This document shows positions 41,777 to 50,176 of a DNA stretch of 52,400 nucleotides, in pieces. Position 1 is the first letter of the stretch, and every line of letters starts with the position of its first letter. The translations under genes were made by a program, and so were the position numbers. The stretch is from contig CANQVO010000015.1 in the NCBI GenBank assembly GCA_947627325.1, forward strand, positions 1-52,400, read 5' to 3'. The DNA comes from an uncultured Oscillospiraceae bacterium (lineage in GTDB: Bacteria; Bacillota; Clostridia; Oscillospirales; Oscillospiraceae). Under the pieces are notes generated by a model. It searched no databases, was not told where the DNA came from, and saw only the letters and a list, made by a program, of their open reading frames with translations.

Positions 41777-42535
41777 ATGCGCCAGACCAAGACCTCCATC
41801 CCCGCCCTGCTGGCCCAGGGGGCCAGGAACGGCATCCCCATCGGCATGGGCTACTTCGCCGTGGCCTTCGCCCTGGGCATCCAGGCCAAGGCCGCCGGCC
41901 TCACCCCCTTCCAGAGCTTTTTGGCAAGCCTGTTATGCAACGCCTCGGCGGGGGAGTACGCCGGCTTCGGCGTCATCAAGGCCGAGAGCGGCCTTTGGAT
42001 GATGGCGGTGATCACCTTTGTCGCCAACGCCCGCTACCTCCTCATGTCCGCGGCCATGAGCCAGCGGATGGACCCGGCGGGGAAGCCGATCCACCGCTTT
42101 GCCATGTCCATGTACATCACCGACGAGATCTTCGCCATCACCATCGCCCGCCCCGGCTACCTGTCCCCCTGGTATCTGTACGGCGCGGCCCTGGTGGCCT
42201 CCCCGTGCTGGGCGGCGGGCACCGCGTTGGGGTGCGTGGCGGGGGACGTGATGCCCGCCCGGGCGGTGAGCGCCCTGAGCGTGGCGATCTTTGGGATGTT
42301 CCTTGCCATCATCATCCCACCCGCCCGGCGGGAGAAGGTCATTGCCGCCCTGGTGGCGGTGTGCTTTGCCGCCAGCTTCGCCATGAGCCGCCTGCCGGTG
42401 GTGTCGGCGCTCCCGGAGGGCACCCGGGTCATCCTCCTCACCGTGGTCATCGCCTCCGCCGCCGCCCTGCTGTTCCCCGTCCCGCAGAAGCCGCGGGAGG
42501 AGGAAGCGGAGGAGAAGGGGGGTGCGGGCCGGTGA
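41777..42535 (+). CDS. azlC: AzlC-family branched-chain amino acid exporter, large subunit (copy 2)
   Basis: A 252-aa membrane protein of the AzlC family. Typical segments are GIPIGMGYFAVAFALGI near the N-terminus, ASAGEYAG and FVANARYLLMSAAMSQ (the AzlC signature). ATG 41777 has AAAGGGAG upstream, and the gene has its own promoter. The stop overlaps the GTG of the small subunit. The C-terminus is a charged Glu/Lys-rich tail. It differs clearly from the copy at 14.4 kb, so the genome holds at least two separate exporters. Confidence 0.9.
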   Translation: MRQTKTSIPALLAQGARNGIPIGMGYFAVAFALGIQAKAAGLTPFQSFLASLLCNASAGEYAGFGVIKAESGLWMMAVITFVANARYLLMSAAMSQRMDPAGKPIHRFAMSMYITDEIFAITIARPGYLSPWYLYGAALVASPCWAAGTALGCVAGDVMPARAVSALSVAIFGMFLAIIIPPARREKVIAALVAVCFAASFAMSRLPVVSALPEGTRVILLTVVIASAAALLFPVPQKPREEEAEEKGGAGR

Positions 42536-42834
42536 GCCACTATGTCTACATCCTGGTGATGTTCGCCGTCATCTACCTCATCCGGGCCCTGCCCATGACC
42601 CTGATCCGCCGGCCCATCAAGAGCCGATTCATCCAGTCCTTCCTCTTTTACGTGCCCTACGTCACCCTGGCGGTGATGACCTTCCCCGCCATGATCGACG
42701 CCACCCAGCACCCGCTGGCCGGGGTGCTGGCCTTGGTGGTGGGGGTGGTGGCCGCCTGGCTCGGCGTGGGGCTCATGCCGGTAGCGGTGCTGTGCTGCGT
42801 CGCCGTCTTCCTCAGCGAGTTGGCCCTGGTCTGA
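42532..42834 (+). CDS. azlD: AzlD-family branched-chain amino acid exporter, small subunit (copy 2)
   Basis: A 100-aa protein with about four helices and the AzlD motif IYLIRALPMTLIRRPI near the N-terminus. It starts at a GTG overlapping the azlC stop, with GGAGAAGGGGGG upstream. A long-inverted-repeat element begins about 20 bp after its stop, as it does after the first azlD. Confidence 0.88.
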   Translation: MSHYVYILVMFAVIYLIRALPMTLIRRPIKSRFIQSFLFYVPYVTLAVMTFPAMIDATQHPLAGVLALVVGVVAAWLGVGLMPVAVLCCVAVFLSELALV

Positions 42835-42855
42835 GCGGAGGGCTTAGGGGCTTTA

Positions 42856-43705
42856 GCGCCTGCGAATAGGCGAAGTTCGTCCTCCCGAACGGGGGATGGT
42901 TGCTTGCCCGAACCGGGCAGGGGACGTGCGCCTCCCGGCGCGGGGGCCAGGACCATTTCTCTTTTCTCTGCGGAGAAAAGAGAAACGGTCCTGGACTCCA
43001 AAGAGAAAAGATGGGGCTATTATTGTTGCCATCGTTTCTATTGCTCGGCGGCCCGGAATGACAGGATTGCAAGTGGAAGATGCCGCCACTGGGCGGCACG
43101 ATGCCGTACCGGGAATAAAGTAGTTCTTCTATTGCTACCGCCGCGGCCGCCTCTGCCAACCAGGACTGTGAGGCGGCTTTTAACTTCTCCCTTTATCGTT
43201 TCAACCAAACAAAAACTCTCCCGGCCTTGTGGGGCTGGGAGAGTTCGTTTTTTGTAACTCGAAGGGCAATAAGCAGGGTAGGGTGAGTGGTGAACGGCGA
43301 AGGGCAAGGGAAACGGCCTTTCAGTCCTTCGCCATAGAGGCGGCCGCGGCGGTTGTAATAGAAACGTCACGCCACGTCTGCGAACCACATCATGCCGCCC
43401 AGTGGCGGCGTCTTCCACGAGCGATCCTGTCATTCCGGGCCGCCGAGTGTGAGAGGGAGGGGCCACAATCATAAGCCAAATTCTTTTCTCTTTGGAGTCC
43501 AGGACCGTTTCTCTTTTCTCCGCAGAGAAAAGAGAAATGGTCCTGGCCCCCGCGCCGGGAGGCGCACGTCCTGCCCACGTTGGGCAACAACTAACCCCCC
43601 GTTCGGGAGGACAAACTTCGGGCCCCCGCGCCGGGAGGCGCGACCTTTGCCCAGTGTGGGCAATCACTCACTCCCCGTTCAGGAGGACGAACTTCGCCCA
43701 CTGGA
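42856..43705. repeat. Long inverted-repeat element, copy 2
   Basis: The left arm (42872-43154) and right arm (43336-43619) are near-identical in opposite orientation and closely match the arms of copy 1. The 48-bp hairpins lie at 42947-42994 and 43499-43546; their apical base pair is C-G in both arms, where copy 1 has T-A in both arms. The loop is shorter than in copy 1 and lacks the 28-bp tandem repeat, but it keeps the terminator-like hairpin. The right end has an extra tip unit (43620-43705) like the one in copy 3. No open frame here looks genuine. Confidence 0.85.
43214..43251 (+). terminator. Terminator-like hairpin in the loop of element copy 2
   Basis: AACTCTCCC (43214-43222) pairs with GGGAGAGTT (43237-43245), followed by CGTTTTTT. 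It is identical to the hairpin in copy 1. Confidence 0.75.
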
Positions 43706-43739
43706 GGCGCAAAAGCCCCCGCCACCTTACGCTTTGCTC

Positions 43740-43768
43740 TTGCATTTCTATACAAACTATGCTAAGAT
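43740..43768 (+). promoter_or_regulatory. Promoter of the pectate lyase gene
   Basis: TTGCAT (43740-43745), 17-bp spacer, TAAGAT (43763-43768), in an AT-rich 100-bp block between the repeat element and the gene. Confidence 0.6.
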
Positions 43769-43828
43769 GATAAACAGAAAACTGTTGATTTTCCACAGTT
43801 GATTCTGAAAGTCATGGAGGGAAGTACA

Positions 43829-46800
43829 ATGACAAAGCGGATCCTGGCTGCATTGCTTACCCTGGCCCTGGCGGCCTCTCTGCTGTGCGTGGGCGCGGTC
43901 CCCGCGGCGGCGGAGGGGGCCAGTTACGTGTTCGACGTGGGCCAGCTCACCGCCGCGGCGGACAAGGAGAGCCTGGTGGGCGGCTCCTTCGCCGAGGGGT
44001 ACATCGCCACCTTCGGCGAACTGACCAAGCGCACCAGCTCCAAGGGCGACGTCAGCTCCGTGGAGGTGGGCAAAAACGGCGCCAGCGGCTTTACTTTCAC
44101 CGTGGGCGGCACGGCGGAGGTGAAGGTGGAGTTCTCCTCCACCGGCGGCTCCAACGCCTCCACCGTGGGCCTCTGGAACGAGGCCGGCGAACTGGTGCCC
44201 AACAACGAGGGCGTGCGCGTGGTGGAGGGCACGGGCAAGACCGCCCTGACCTGGTCCGCCCTCCCCGCCGGGACCTATAAGGTCGTCTCGCCCGACGCCT
44301 CCGAGTACAACCGGGGCGCCCGGGTGTACTCCATCTCCGTGGAGGACTCCGCCGGGGCCCGCGCCCCCCGCAAGGCGTGGAGCGAGGTGGCCGACCCCGC
44401 CATCACCGACGTGGAGATCGACGGCGGGACGGTCACGGTGCGCTACGCCATGGACGTGGGCTATGACGGGGCGGACGCCGTCAGCGTCACCATGCTGGGG
44501 GACAAGGAAAACGCCAGCGCCGACGGCCTTGACGGCGCGGCCACCTTCACCCCCCAGTTCTCCGGCCAGTATACCTTCGCCGTCACCGCCACCCGGGAGG
44601 GGGAGACGGACAAGACCGGCCACGCCGACACCCCCGTGAGCTTCACCCTCCCCCTGGCCGCCCCGGTGGTGGCCAACGCCGCCAGCCTGGGCGGCGGCGG
44701 GATCAACGTGGACTGGGACGAGGTGACCGAGGCCACCGGCTACAACGTCTACATGGACGGCTCCGCCCAGGCGGTGAACACCGCCCCGGTGGAGAAGACG
44801 GAGTTTGCCGTCACCGGCCTCGCCCTGAACAGCACCCACACCTTCACCGTCACCGCCCTGCGGGGCAGTGAGGAGTCCGCCCCGTCCCAGGCCGTGGAGG
44901 GCACCGCCACCCCCGAGCGCCAGCAGGCGTGGCGCTTCGCCACCTTCGGCGTGTCCACCAAGCCGGATAAGAACTACGCCCAGGGCGATCTGAACAAGGA
45001 CGGCCAGGTCACCGTCATCGCCTCCGGCGGCGCGGGCAAGATCCTGGCCAACTCCTCCGACGGCCTGGCCTTCTACTACACCGCCATCCCCACGGATAAG
45101 AACTTCACCCTCCGGGCCAAGGTCCATGTGAATTCCTGGGAGAACAGCAGTTCCCAAAACGGCTTCGGCGTGGCCGCCCTGGACCGGGTGGGCAGCGGCT
45201 CCAAGGAGTTCTGGAACAACTCCTACCTGGCCGGCGGGATGCGCTACGCCTACTACTACGACGAGGCCACCGGCAACCTCTACGCCGAGGACGACCCCAG
45301 CTACGTGGGCGTGAAGTACAATATGCGCCTGGGCCTGGCCTCCCTGGGCCGCACCGGGGTGACCTGGGAGGGCCTGGACGCCATGGGCGGGGAGGTCACC
45401 GCCCCTCCGGGCTTCACCACGCAGACCGCCCGCCTGGAGACCTACGCCCTCTCCGAGGGCAAGGGCCCTGGCACCTATAACCTCATCGGCAACGGCTCCG
45501 CCCTGGAGGGGGTCACCCGCCTGGACAACGAGCTGACCGACTTCGTGCTGGAGGTCCAGCGCAACAACACCGGCTACTTTACCGCCTACTACGACGACCA
45601 GGGCAACCTCCTGGCGCAGAACAAGTCCTACGACCCCAAGGCCCTGGACCAGCTGGACAGCGACTACGTCTACGCCGGTTTCTTCGCCGCCCGGGTGATG
45701 GACGCCACCTTCTCCGACGTGACCTTGAAGGTGAACGATCCCGCCGAGGACCCGGCCCCCGAGCCCAAGCCCAAGACCCAGGTGATGCCCAAGATCATCG
45801 CCTACTCCACCTCCATCGCCAACAGCGCCGACTATGACCTGATCGTGATCGCCAACGCCGCCGGCACCGTGACCACCACCGTCAACGGCGGCGCTCCCAC
45901 CGTCACCGCCGTCACCGCCGACGGCCGCTTCGACATCCCGCAGAAGTTGACCCCGGGCAAGAACACCGTCCGCGCGGTCTTCACCCCCACCCCCGGCCAG
46001 ACCTTTGACGACCCCGACCTGGAGCTGGGCTCCACCGACAGCGTGGAGACCACGGTGGAGGTGACCTATGATAACCGCCTGGCCTCCCGCCAGTACCTCT
46101 ACGTCTCTCCCGCTGGCACCCCCCAGGGCGACGGCAGCTTCATCCGGCCCCTGGACATCCAGACCGCCGTGGACCTGGCCGCCCCCGGCCAGACGGTGGT
46201 GGTGAAGGAGGGGCGCTACACCCTGACCAAGACCCTCACCATCAAAAAGGGCATCAGCGGCACCCAGGAAAAGCCCATCTACCTGATCGCCGACCCCGCG
46301 GCCAAGCATAAGCCGGTCCTGGACTTCGCCCAGACCGGCGGCGGCCTCATTCTGGCGGGGGATTGGTGGTACCTCTACGGCATCGGCGTCACCGGCGCCA
46401 AGGGCGAGGGCGTGAGCCTGGCGGGCAGCCACAACGTGCTGGACCAGGTGGACACCTATTACAACCTGGCCACCGGCGTCCAGATCGCCCGGGACTCCAA
46501 GGCCGACATGAGCCTTGACTACTGGCCCAGCTATAACCTGGTCCTCAACTGCACCTCCTACGGCAACGCCGACCCCGGCTACTCCGACGCCGACGGCTTT
46601 GCCGCCAAGCTCACCGCCGGGGTGGGCAACGTCTTCGACGGCTGCGTCTCCTACCACAACTCCGACGACGGCTGGGACCTCTACGCCAAGGCCGAGCAGG
46701 GACCCATCGGCAAGGTGGTCCTGCAAAACTGCGTGGCCTTTAGCAACGGCTACCTGGAGGACGGCACCAACGCCGGGGACGGCAACGGCTTCAAGCTGGG

Positions 46801-48022
46801 CGGGGAGAGCATCACCGCCTACCACGAGATCCACAACTCCGTCTCCTTCCAGAACAAGAGCAACGGCATCACCTGCAACTCCTGCCCCGACATCCAGGTG
46901 TTCAACTGCACCGTCTACAACAACGAGTCCAGCAACGTGAACTTCTACACCAAGCTGGCTAAGAACACCGACTTCGCCGCCCAGGGCGTGCTCAGCTTCA
47001 AGGACAGCGCCATCAAGAGCGGCAAGGCCAACCCCGACAGCTTTGAGCCCGTGGGCACCCAGGACGTGAGCAAGTACCAGAACGACGCCAACTATTTTTG
47101 GGACGGGGCCAAGAGCGTGAACAACTCCGCCGCCACCGCCGAAGCCGCCGCCTTCGCCTCCCTGGAGTTCAAGGGCTTCACCCGCAAGGCCGACGGCACC
47201 GTGGACCTGGGCGACTTCCTCAAGCTGACCGACGCCGCCCCCGCCGGGGTGGGCGCCGTCCTGGGCGGGACCCCCTCCCGGGCGGTGACGCCCATCGCCC
47301 AGGTGACCGCCTTCAGCGGCCAGGAGTTCATCACCTGGCCTGACGGGGAGAAGATCGAATCCTACCCGGGCCACAGCGCCGCCGATCCCCTGAAGACCAT
47401 CGTAGTCACCGACGCCGCCGGGCAGACGGTGGCCCAGGTGTCCCTGCCCGCGACCATCCCCGCCCCCGCCACGGCCTTTGCCGACGTGGCCGCCGACCAC
47501 TGGGCCGCCCAGGCGGTGAACGCCCTGGCCGGGCTGAAGCTGGTGGAGGGCGTGGGGAACGGCCGCTATGACCTGACCTCCTCCGTCACCCGGGCCAGCC
47601 TGGCTCAGATCCTGACCCGCCTGGCCCAGGGCAAGGCGGGCAAGGCCGCCGGCTTCCCCGACGTGGCCGCTGACGCCTGGTACGCCGCCGCGGTGGCCTG
47701 GTGCGCCGATGTCTCCGTCATCACCGGCTACGGAAGCGGCGACTTCGGCCCCAACGACCCCATCACCCGGGAGCAGCTGTGCCTGATGCTCCAGCGGTTC
47801 GCCAGTCTGCTGGGCGAGGACGCCTCCGGGGCGGACACCGCCCTGGGCCAGTTCCCCGACGCCGCCAAGGTGAGCCCCTGGGCCGCGGATGCCATGGCCT
47901 GGGGTGTGGAGAAGGGCATCCTCCAGGGCGACGGCGCGGGCAATTTGAACCCCCAGGGTACCGCCTCCCGGGCGGAGACCGCCGTGATGCTCTGGCGGTT
48001 CCTGAACGCGCTGTACAAATAA
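43829..48022 (+). CDS. Large secreted PL9-type pectate lyase with SLH domains
   Basis: A 1397-aa protein. Signal peptide about 1-29, a beta-sandwich-like domain (30-170), immunoglobulin- and fibronectin-like repeats (about 180-365; the FN3-like unit contains WDEVTEATGYNVYMDG), an uncharacterised domain (about 370-640), then a right-handed beta-helix (about 750-1110) resembling polysaccharide lyase family 9. The segment DADGFAAKL places a candidate catalytic base at K927 next to calcium-binding Asp residues, and NSDDGWDLYAK follows. Three SLH repeats end the protein (about 1212-1397). It should be displayed on the wall and cleave pectin. ATG 43829 has GGAGGG 7 nt upstream. Confidence 0.88.
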   Translation: MTKRILAALLTLALAASLLCVGAVPAAAEGASYVFDVGQLTAAADKESLVGGSFAEGYIATFGELTKRTSSKGDVSSVEVGKNGASGFTFTVGGTAEVKVEFSSTGGSNASTVGLWNEAGELVPNNEGVRVVEGTGKTALTWSALPAGTYKVVSPDASEYNRGARVYSISVEDSAGARAPRKAWSEVADPAITDVEIDGGTVTVRYAMDVGYDGADAVSVTMLGDKENASADGLDGAATFTPQFSGQYTFAVTATREGETDKTGHADTPVSFTLPLAAPVVANAASLGGGGINVDWDEVTEATGYNVYMDGSAQAVNTAPVEKTEFAVTGLALNSTHTFTVTALRGSEESAPSQAVEGTATPERQQAWRFATFGVSTKPDKNYAQGDLNKDGQVTVIASGGAGKILANSSDGLAFYYTAIPTDKNFTLRAKVHVNSWENSSSQNGFGVAALDRVGSGSKEFWNNSYLAGGMRYAYYYDEATGNLYAEDDPSYVGVKYNMRLGLASLGRTGVTWEGLDAMGGEVTAPPGFTTQTARLETYALSEGKGPGTYNLIGNGSALEGVTRLDNELTDFVLEVQRNNTGYFTAYYDDQGNLLAQNKSYDPKALDQLDSDYVYAGFFAARVMDATFSDVTLKVNDPAEDPAPEPKPKTQVMPKIIAYSTSIANSADYDLIVIANAAGTVTTTVNGGAPTVTAVTADGRFDIPQKLTPGKNTVRAVFTPTPGQTFDDPDLELGSTDSVETTVEVTYDNRLASRQYLYVSPAGTPQGDGSFIRPLDIQTAVDLAAPGQTVVVKEGRYTLTKTLTIKKGISGTQEKPIYLIADPAAKHKPVLDFAQTGGGLILAGDWWYLYGIGVTGAKGEGVSLAGSHNVLDQVDTYYNLATGVQIARDSKADMSLDYWPSYNLVLNCTSYGNADPGYSDADGFAAKLTAGVGNVFDGCVSYHNSDDGWDLYAKAEQGPIGKVVLQNCVAFSNGYLEDGTNAGDGNGFKLGGESITAYHEIHNSVSFQNKSNGITCNSCPDIQVFNCTVYNNESSNVNFYTKLAKNTDFAAQGVLSFKDSAIKSGKANPDSFEPVGTQDVSKYQNDANYFWDGAKSVNNSAATAEAAAFASLEFKGFTRKADGTVDLGDFLKLTDAAPAGVGAVLGGTPSRAVTPIAQVTAFSGQEFITWPDGEKIESYPGHSAADPLKTIVVTDAAGQTVAQVSLPATIPAPATAFADVAADHWAAQAVNALAGLKLVEGVGNGRYDLTSSVTRASLAQILTRLAQGKAGKAAGFPDVAADAWYAAAVAWCADVSVITGYGSGDFGPNDPITREQLCLMLQRFASLLGEDASGADTALGQFPDAAKVSPWAADAMAWGVEKGILQGDGAGNLNPQGTASRAETAVMLWRFLNALYK

Positions 48023-48033
48023 CCGAACCACAC

Positions 48034-48069
48034 AAAAGGCCCCCGCGCCGTCGGCGCGGGGGCCTTTTT
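48034..48069 (+). terminator. Terminator after the pectate lyase gene
   Basis: A 16-nt arm (48034-48049) pairs with 48053-48068 across loop GTC, followed by a T run. Confidence 0.93.
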
Positions 48070-48155
48070 CTCCCGGCGGGCCGTTGCTTTTCCCGCCCGG
48101 TTATAGTAAAATGCGGGGAGGAACGCCGGAAACATCAAATGTTGCGAGGTGCGGC

Positions 48156-48731
48156 ATGGGAAAACCCATCCTTTACATCAACGCCTGTGTGCGGGAAGGG
48201 TCCAGGACCAGGGAACTGGCGGAAAAACTGCTCGAGAAGCTGGGCGAGCCCTTTGAGGAAGTCCGGCTGGCGGACGTCGCCTTTCCCGCCGTCAACGAGG
48301 GCTATTTACACGCCCGGGACGAACTGATTGCCAGAGGCGACTTGCAAGACCCCATGTTCGACCTGGCCCGGCAGTTCGCCGCGGCGGAGACCATCGTGGT
48401 GGCGGCCCCCTTTTGGGACCTCTCCTTCCCGGCGGTGCTGAAGCAGTATTTGGAGCAGATCAACGTGGTGAAGATCACCTTTCAATACTCCGCCGAGGGC
48501 GTGCCCGTGGGCCTTTGCCGGGCGGACCGGCTCTACTACGTGACCACCGCCGGCGGCTTTTACGCGCCGGAGGAGTACGGCTTTGGCTACGTCAAAGCCC
48601 TGGCCCAGGGCTACTACGGCATCCCCCAGGTCCAAAAGATCCAGGCCCTTGGCCTGGACATAGACGGCGCCGACGTGCCCGCCATCATGGCCGCCGCCGC
48701 GCGGACCATCGCCGACCTGCCCCTGGACTAA
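48156..48731 (+). CDS. Flavodoxin-fold NAD(P)H oxidoreductase
   Basis: A 191-aa protein of the NQO/azoreductase-like flavodoxin family. It begins ILYINACVREGSRTRELAEKLL (FMN phosphate loop), has VVAAPFWDLSFPAVLKQYLEQI, the standard active-site strand of AzoR-like proteins, and VTTAGGFY near the flavin edge. It should reduce quinones, azo dyes or nitro compounds using NAD(P)H. ATG 48156 is preceded by GCGAGGTG. It stands alone between two terminators. The physiological substrate is unknown. Confidence 0.87.
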   Translation: MGKPILYINACVREGSRTRELAEKLLEKLGEPFEEVRLADVAFPAVNEGYLHARDELIARGDLQDPMFDLARQFAAAETIVVAAPFWDLSFPAVLKQYLEQINVVKITFQYSAEGVPVGLCRADRLYYVTTAGGFYAPEEYGFGYVKALAQGYYGIPQVQKIQALGLDIDGADVPAIMAAAARTIADLPLD

Positions 48732-48750
48732 CTCCCGCCGAGAAAACCCA

Positions 48751-48790
48751 AAAAGCAGGCCACAAGGCTCCCGCCCTGTGGCCTGCTTTT
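48751..48790. terminator. Bidirectional terminator after the oxidoreductase gene
   Basis: AAAAGCAGGCCACA (48751-48764) pairs with 48777-48790, with A and T runs. It also lies downstream of the converging secreted-protein gene. Confidence 0.9.
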
Positions 48791-48812
48791 TTGCGCTTAA
48801 TTAAGGGTGGAG

Positions 48813-49247
48813 TTACTTGCACACCTTCCCGTTGCCGACAATTTCACGGCTGTATTCATAGCCGTTGCTGTTGGAGGCATACGCCTTGATCACAGCACGA
48901 TACTTGACATCGGGCACGCCGGTGAAGGTGTAGCTGCCAGTATGGTCATAAGCGTCATAGGAGTAGAACTTGCTGGGGTTTGAACTTCCGTATATCGTGA
49001 AGGTTTCAGCCCATTTGTCGGTGCCGTATTCTTCCTCAATGCGGAGATAGTACACGCCGATTTTGTCCATCTTGTCCATGCCGAGGACGGAGAAGGACAC
49101 TGTCATTTGGCAGTTTCCCGGCGCGGACATTGCGATGATGTAGCCGTCAAAATATTCGCTGGCTCTCGGCTCAACCGCATAGCAGGGGATAGCGGCGGAC
49201 AGCATGAGCATGAGGGAAAGAAGGGCGGGAACGATCCTTTTCTTCAT
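48813..49247 (-). CDS. Small secreted protein of unknown function
   Basis: A 144-aa protein with a clear signal peptide (1-24, KKR start, cleavage after CYA) and a mature part that looks all-beta, with alternating hydrophobic and Thr/Ser/Tyr residues. I recognise no family. ATG 49247 has GGAGGTTGAG upstream. The start is 5 bp after the stop of the DUF4367 gene, so the two are probably cotranscribed. Its base composition is visibly more AT-rich than most of the window. Confidence 0.75.
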   Translation of the reverse strand: MKKRIVPALLSLMLMLSAAIPCYAVEPRASEYFDGYIIAMSAPGNCQMTVSFSVLGMDKMDKIGVYYLRIEEEYGTDKWAETFTIYGSSNPSKFYSYDAYDHTGSYTFTGVPDVKYRAVIKAYASNSNGYEYSREIVGNGKVCK

Positions 49248-49252
49248 GTTAC

Positions 49253-50107
49253 TCAACCTCCATAAAATGAGTTGACGATCCGATCCATTTCCTCCCTGGT
49301 GACTTCGCCTGAAATACTGTACAGGCAATTTTCATCTTTCCATGTGACCCGGAAAGTCTCGCCGTTCTCGGTGTAGTAATATACGATGCCGCCTTTGGCA
49401 ACTTCGGTCTGTTTTTCATCATCGTTTTTCTCAAAATTGAAGTATGGGATATCCTCCGCTTCGAGGTAACGGCTGATTCTGACCAACAATTTAGATCCGT
49501 CTGCCATATATACCGCGGTTGCCACTTTATATGCGGGGGCTTCTTGAATCGCAATATCTTTGATGGAAAAACGGGCGGGTATCCATGTGGGAGCGCGTGC
49601 GTCCTCCATATCGGCCACGGCCTCCGCCAGGGTGGAGAAGCCGTCCGTGTTGGGCTCGGCCAGCGTCATGACGCCGGAGGGGGCGGGTGTGATCCGCAGC
49701 AGCTCCCGGCCCCACTCCACAATGTAGTCCTGCCAGCCGCAGGCGGCGGCGGTGACCACCAGGACCACGGCGATGAGGGCCGCGGCCTCCACAAAGTGGA
49801 GGATCCGCCTACCCCGCTTTCGGGCTTTGGTTTTCGTTGGAGGAAATAAATCAGGATGGTTTTCGGTAAAATGGGTCCATGTTTTTTCAAAGTCCTCTTG
49901 GGATGGAGCCGCGGAGTGCTGGTCGGCCTCCGCGTCCTCTATGGCCGCGACATACGCCGCGACCCGCTCTGGGTCAGCTTTTACGCCTGTTCTCGCCTCC
50001 TTCGCAAAGATCTCATCCAGCTCCGCCCTCAGCGCCCGCGCTGATTCGGGACCGGGATGGCTCGCCTCGGCATGGGCCGTGTTGGGGTCGTCGCCCTGCT
50101 GAAACAT
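49253..50107 (-). CDS. Membrane-anchored DUF4367-type protein, putative anti-sigma factor
   Basis: A 284-aa protein with an acidic cytoplasmic N-terminal domain (1-95), a basic stop (KARKRGRR), one membrane helix (about 104-124) and an extracytoplasmic C-terminal domain resembling DUF4367 (WIPARFSIKDI, KGGIVYYYTENGETFRVTWKDENCLYSISG). DUF4367 proteins often pair with sigma factors, and a sigma-like gene ends 69 bp upstream. ATG 50107 has GGGAGGG upstream. The 3' portion (about 49253-49600) is noticeably more AT-rich than the 5' portion. A 36-bp motif shared with another gene precedes it. Confidence 0.75.
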   Translation of the reverse strand: MFQQGDDPNTAHAEASHPGPESARALRAELDEIFAKEARTGVKADPERVAAYVAAIEDAEADQHSAAPSQEDFEKTWTHFTENHPDLFPPTKTKARKRGRRILHFVEAAALIAVVLVVTAAACGWQDYIVEWGRELLRITPAPSGVMTLAEPNTDGFSTLAEAVADMEDARAPTWIPARFSIKDIAIQEAPAYKVATAVYMADGSKLLVRISRYLEAEDIPYFNFEKNDDEKQTEVAKGGIVYYYTENGETFRVTWKDENCLYSISGEVTREEMDRIVNSFYGG

Positions 50108-50122
50108 CTTTTTACCCTCCCA

Positions 50123-50158
50123 ATATATGTAGTAACATGGGCGCCCCAAAACGTGACG
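50123..50158 (-). promoter_or_regulatory. 36-bp shared upstream motif, copy A
   Basis: Read on the minus strand, it starts CGTCAC and ends CCCATGTTACTACATA plus TAT, with about five mismatches to the copy at 51276. It ends 15 nt before the DUF4367 start. It contains the dyad ATGT-TACT-ACAT. It could be a promoter for the neighbouring sigma-like factor or an operator for the XRE protein. Confidence 0.65.
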
Positions 50159-50176
50159 CCCCCATCCAAAAAATTT

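Noticed and set aside
43757-48031. A 1424-codon open frame antisense to the pectate lyase gene
   Set aside because: It mirrors the GC-rich coding strand, has Gly/Val/His-rich low-complexity sequence and no ribosome site; the sense frame has a signal peptide, recognisable domains and SLH repeats.
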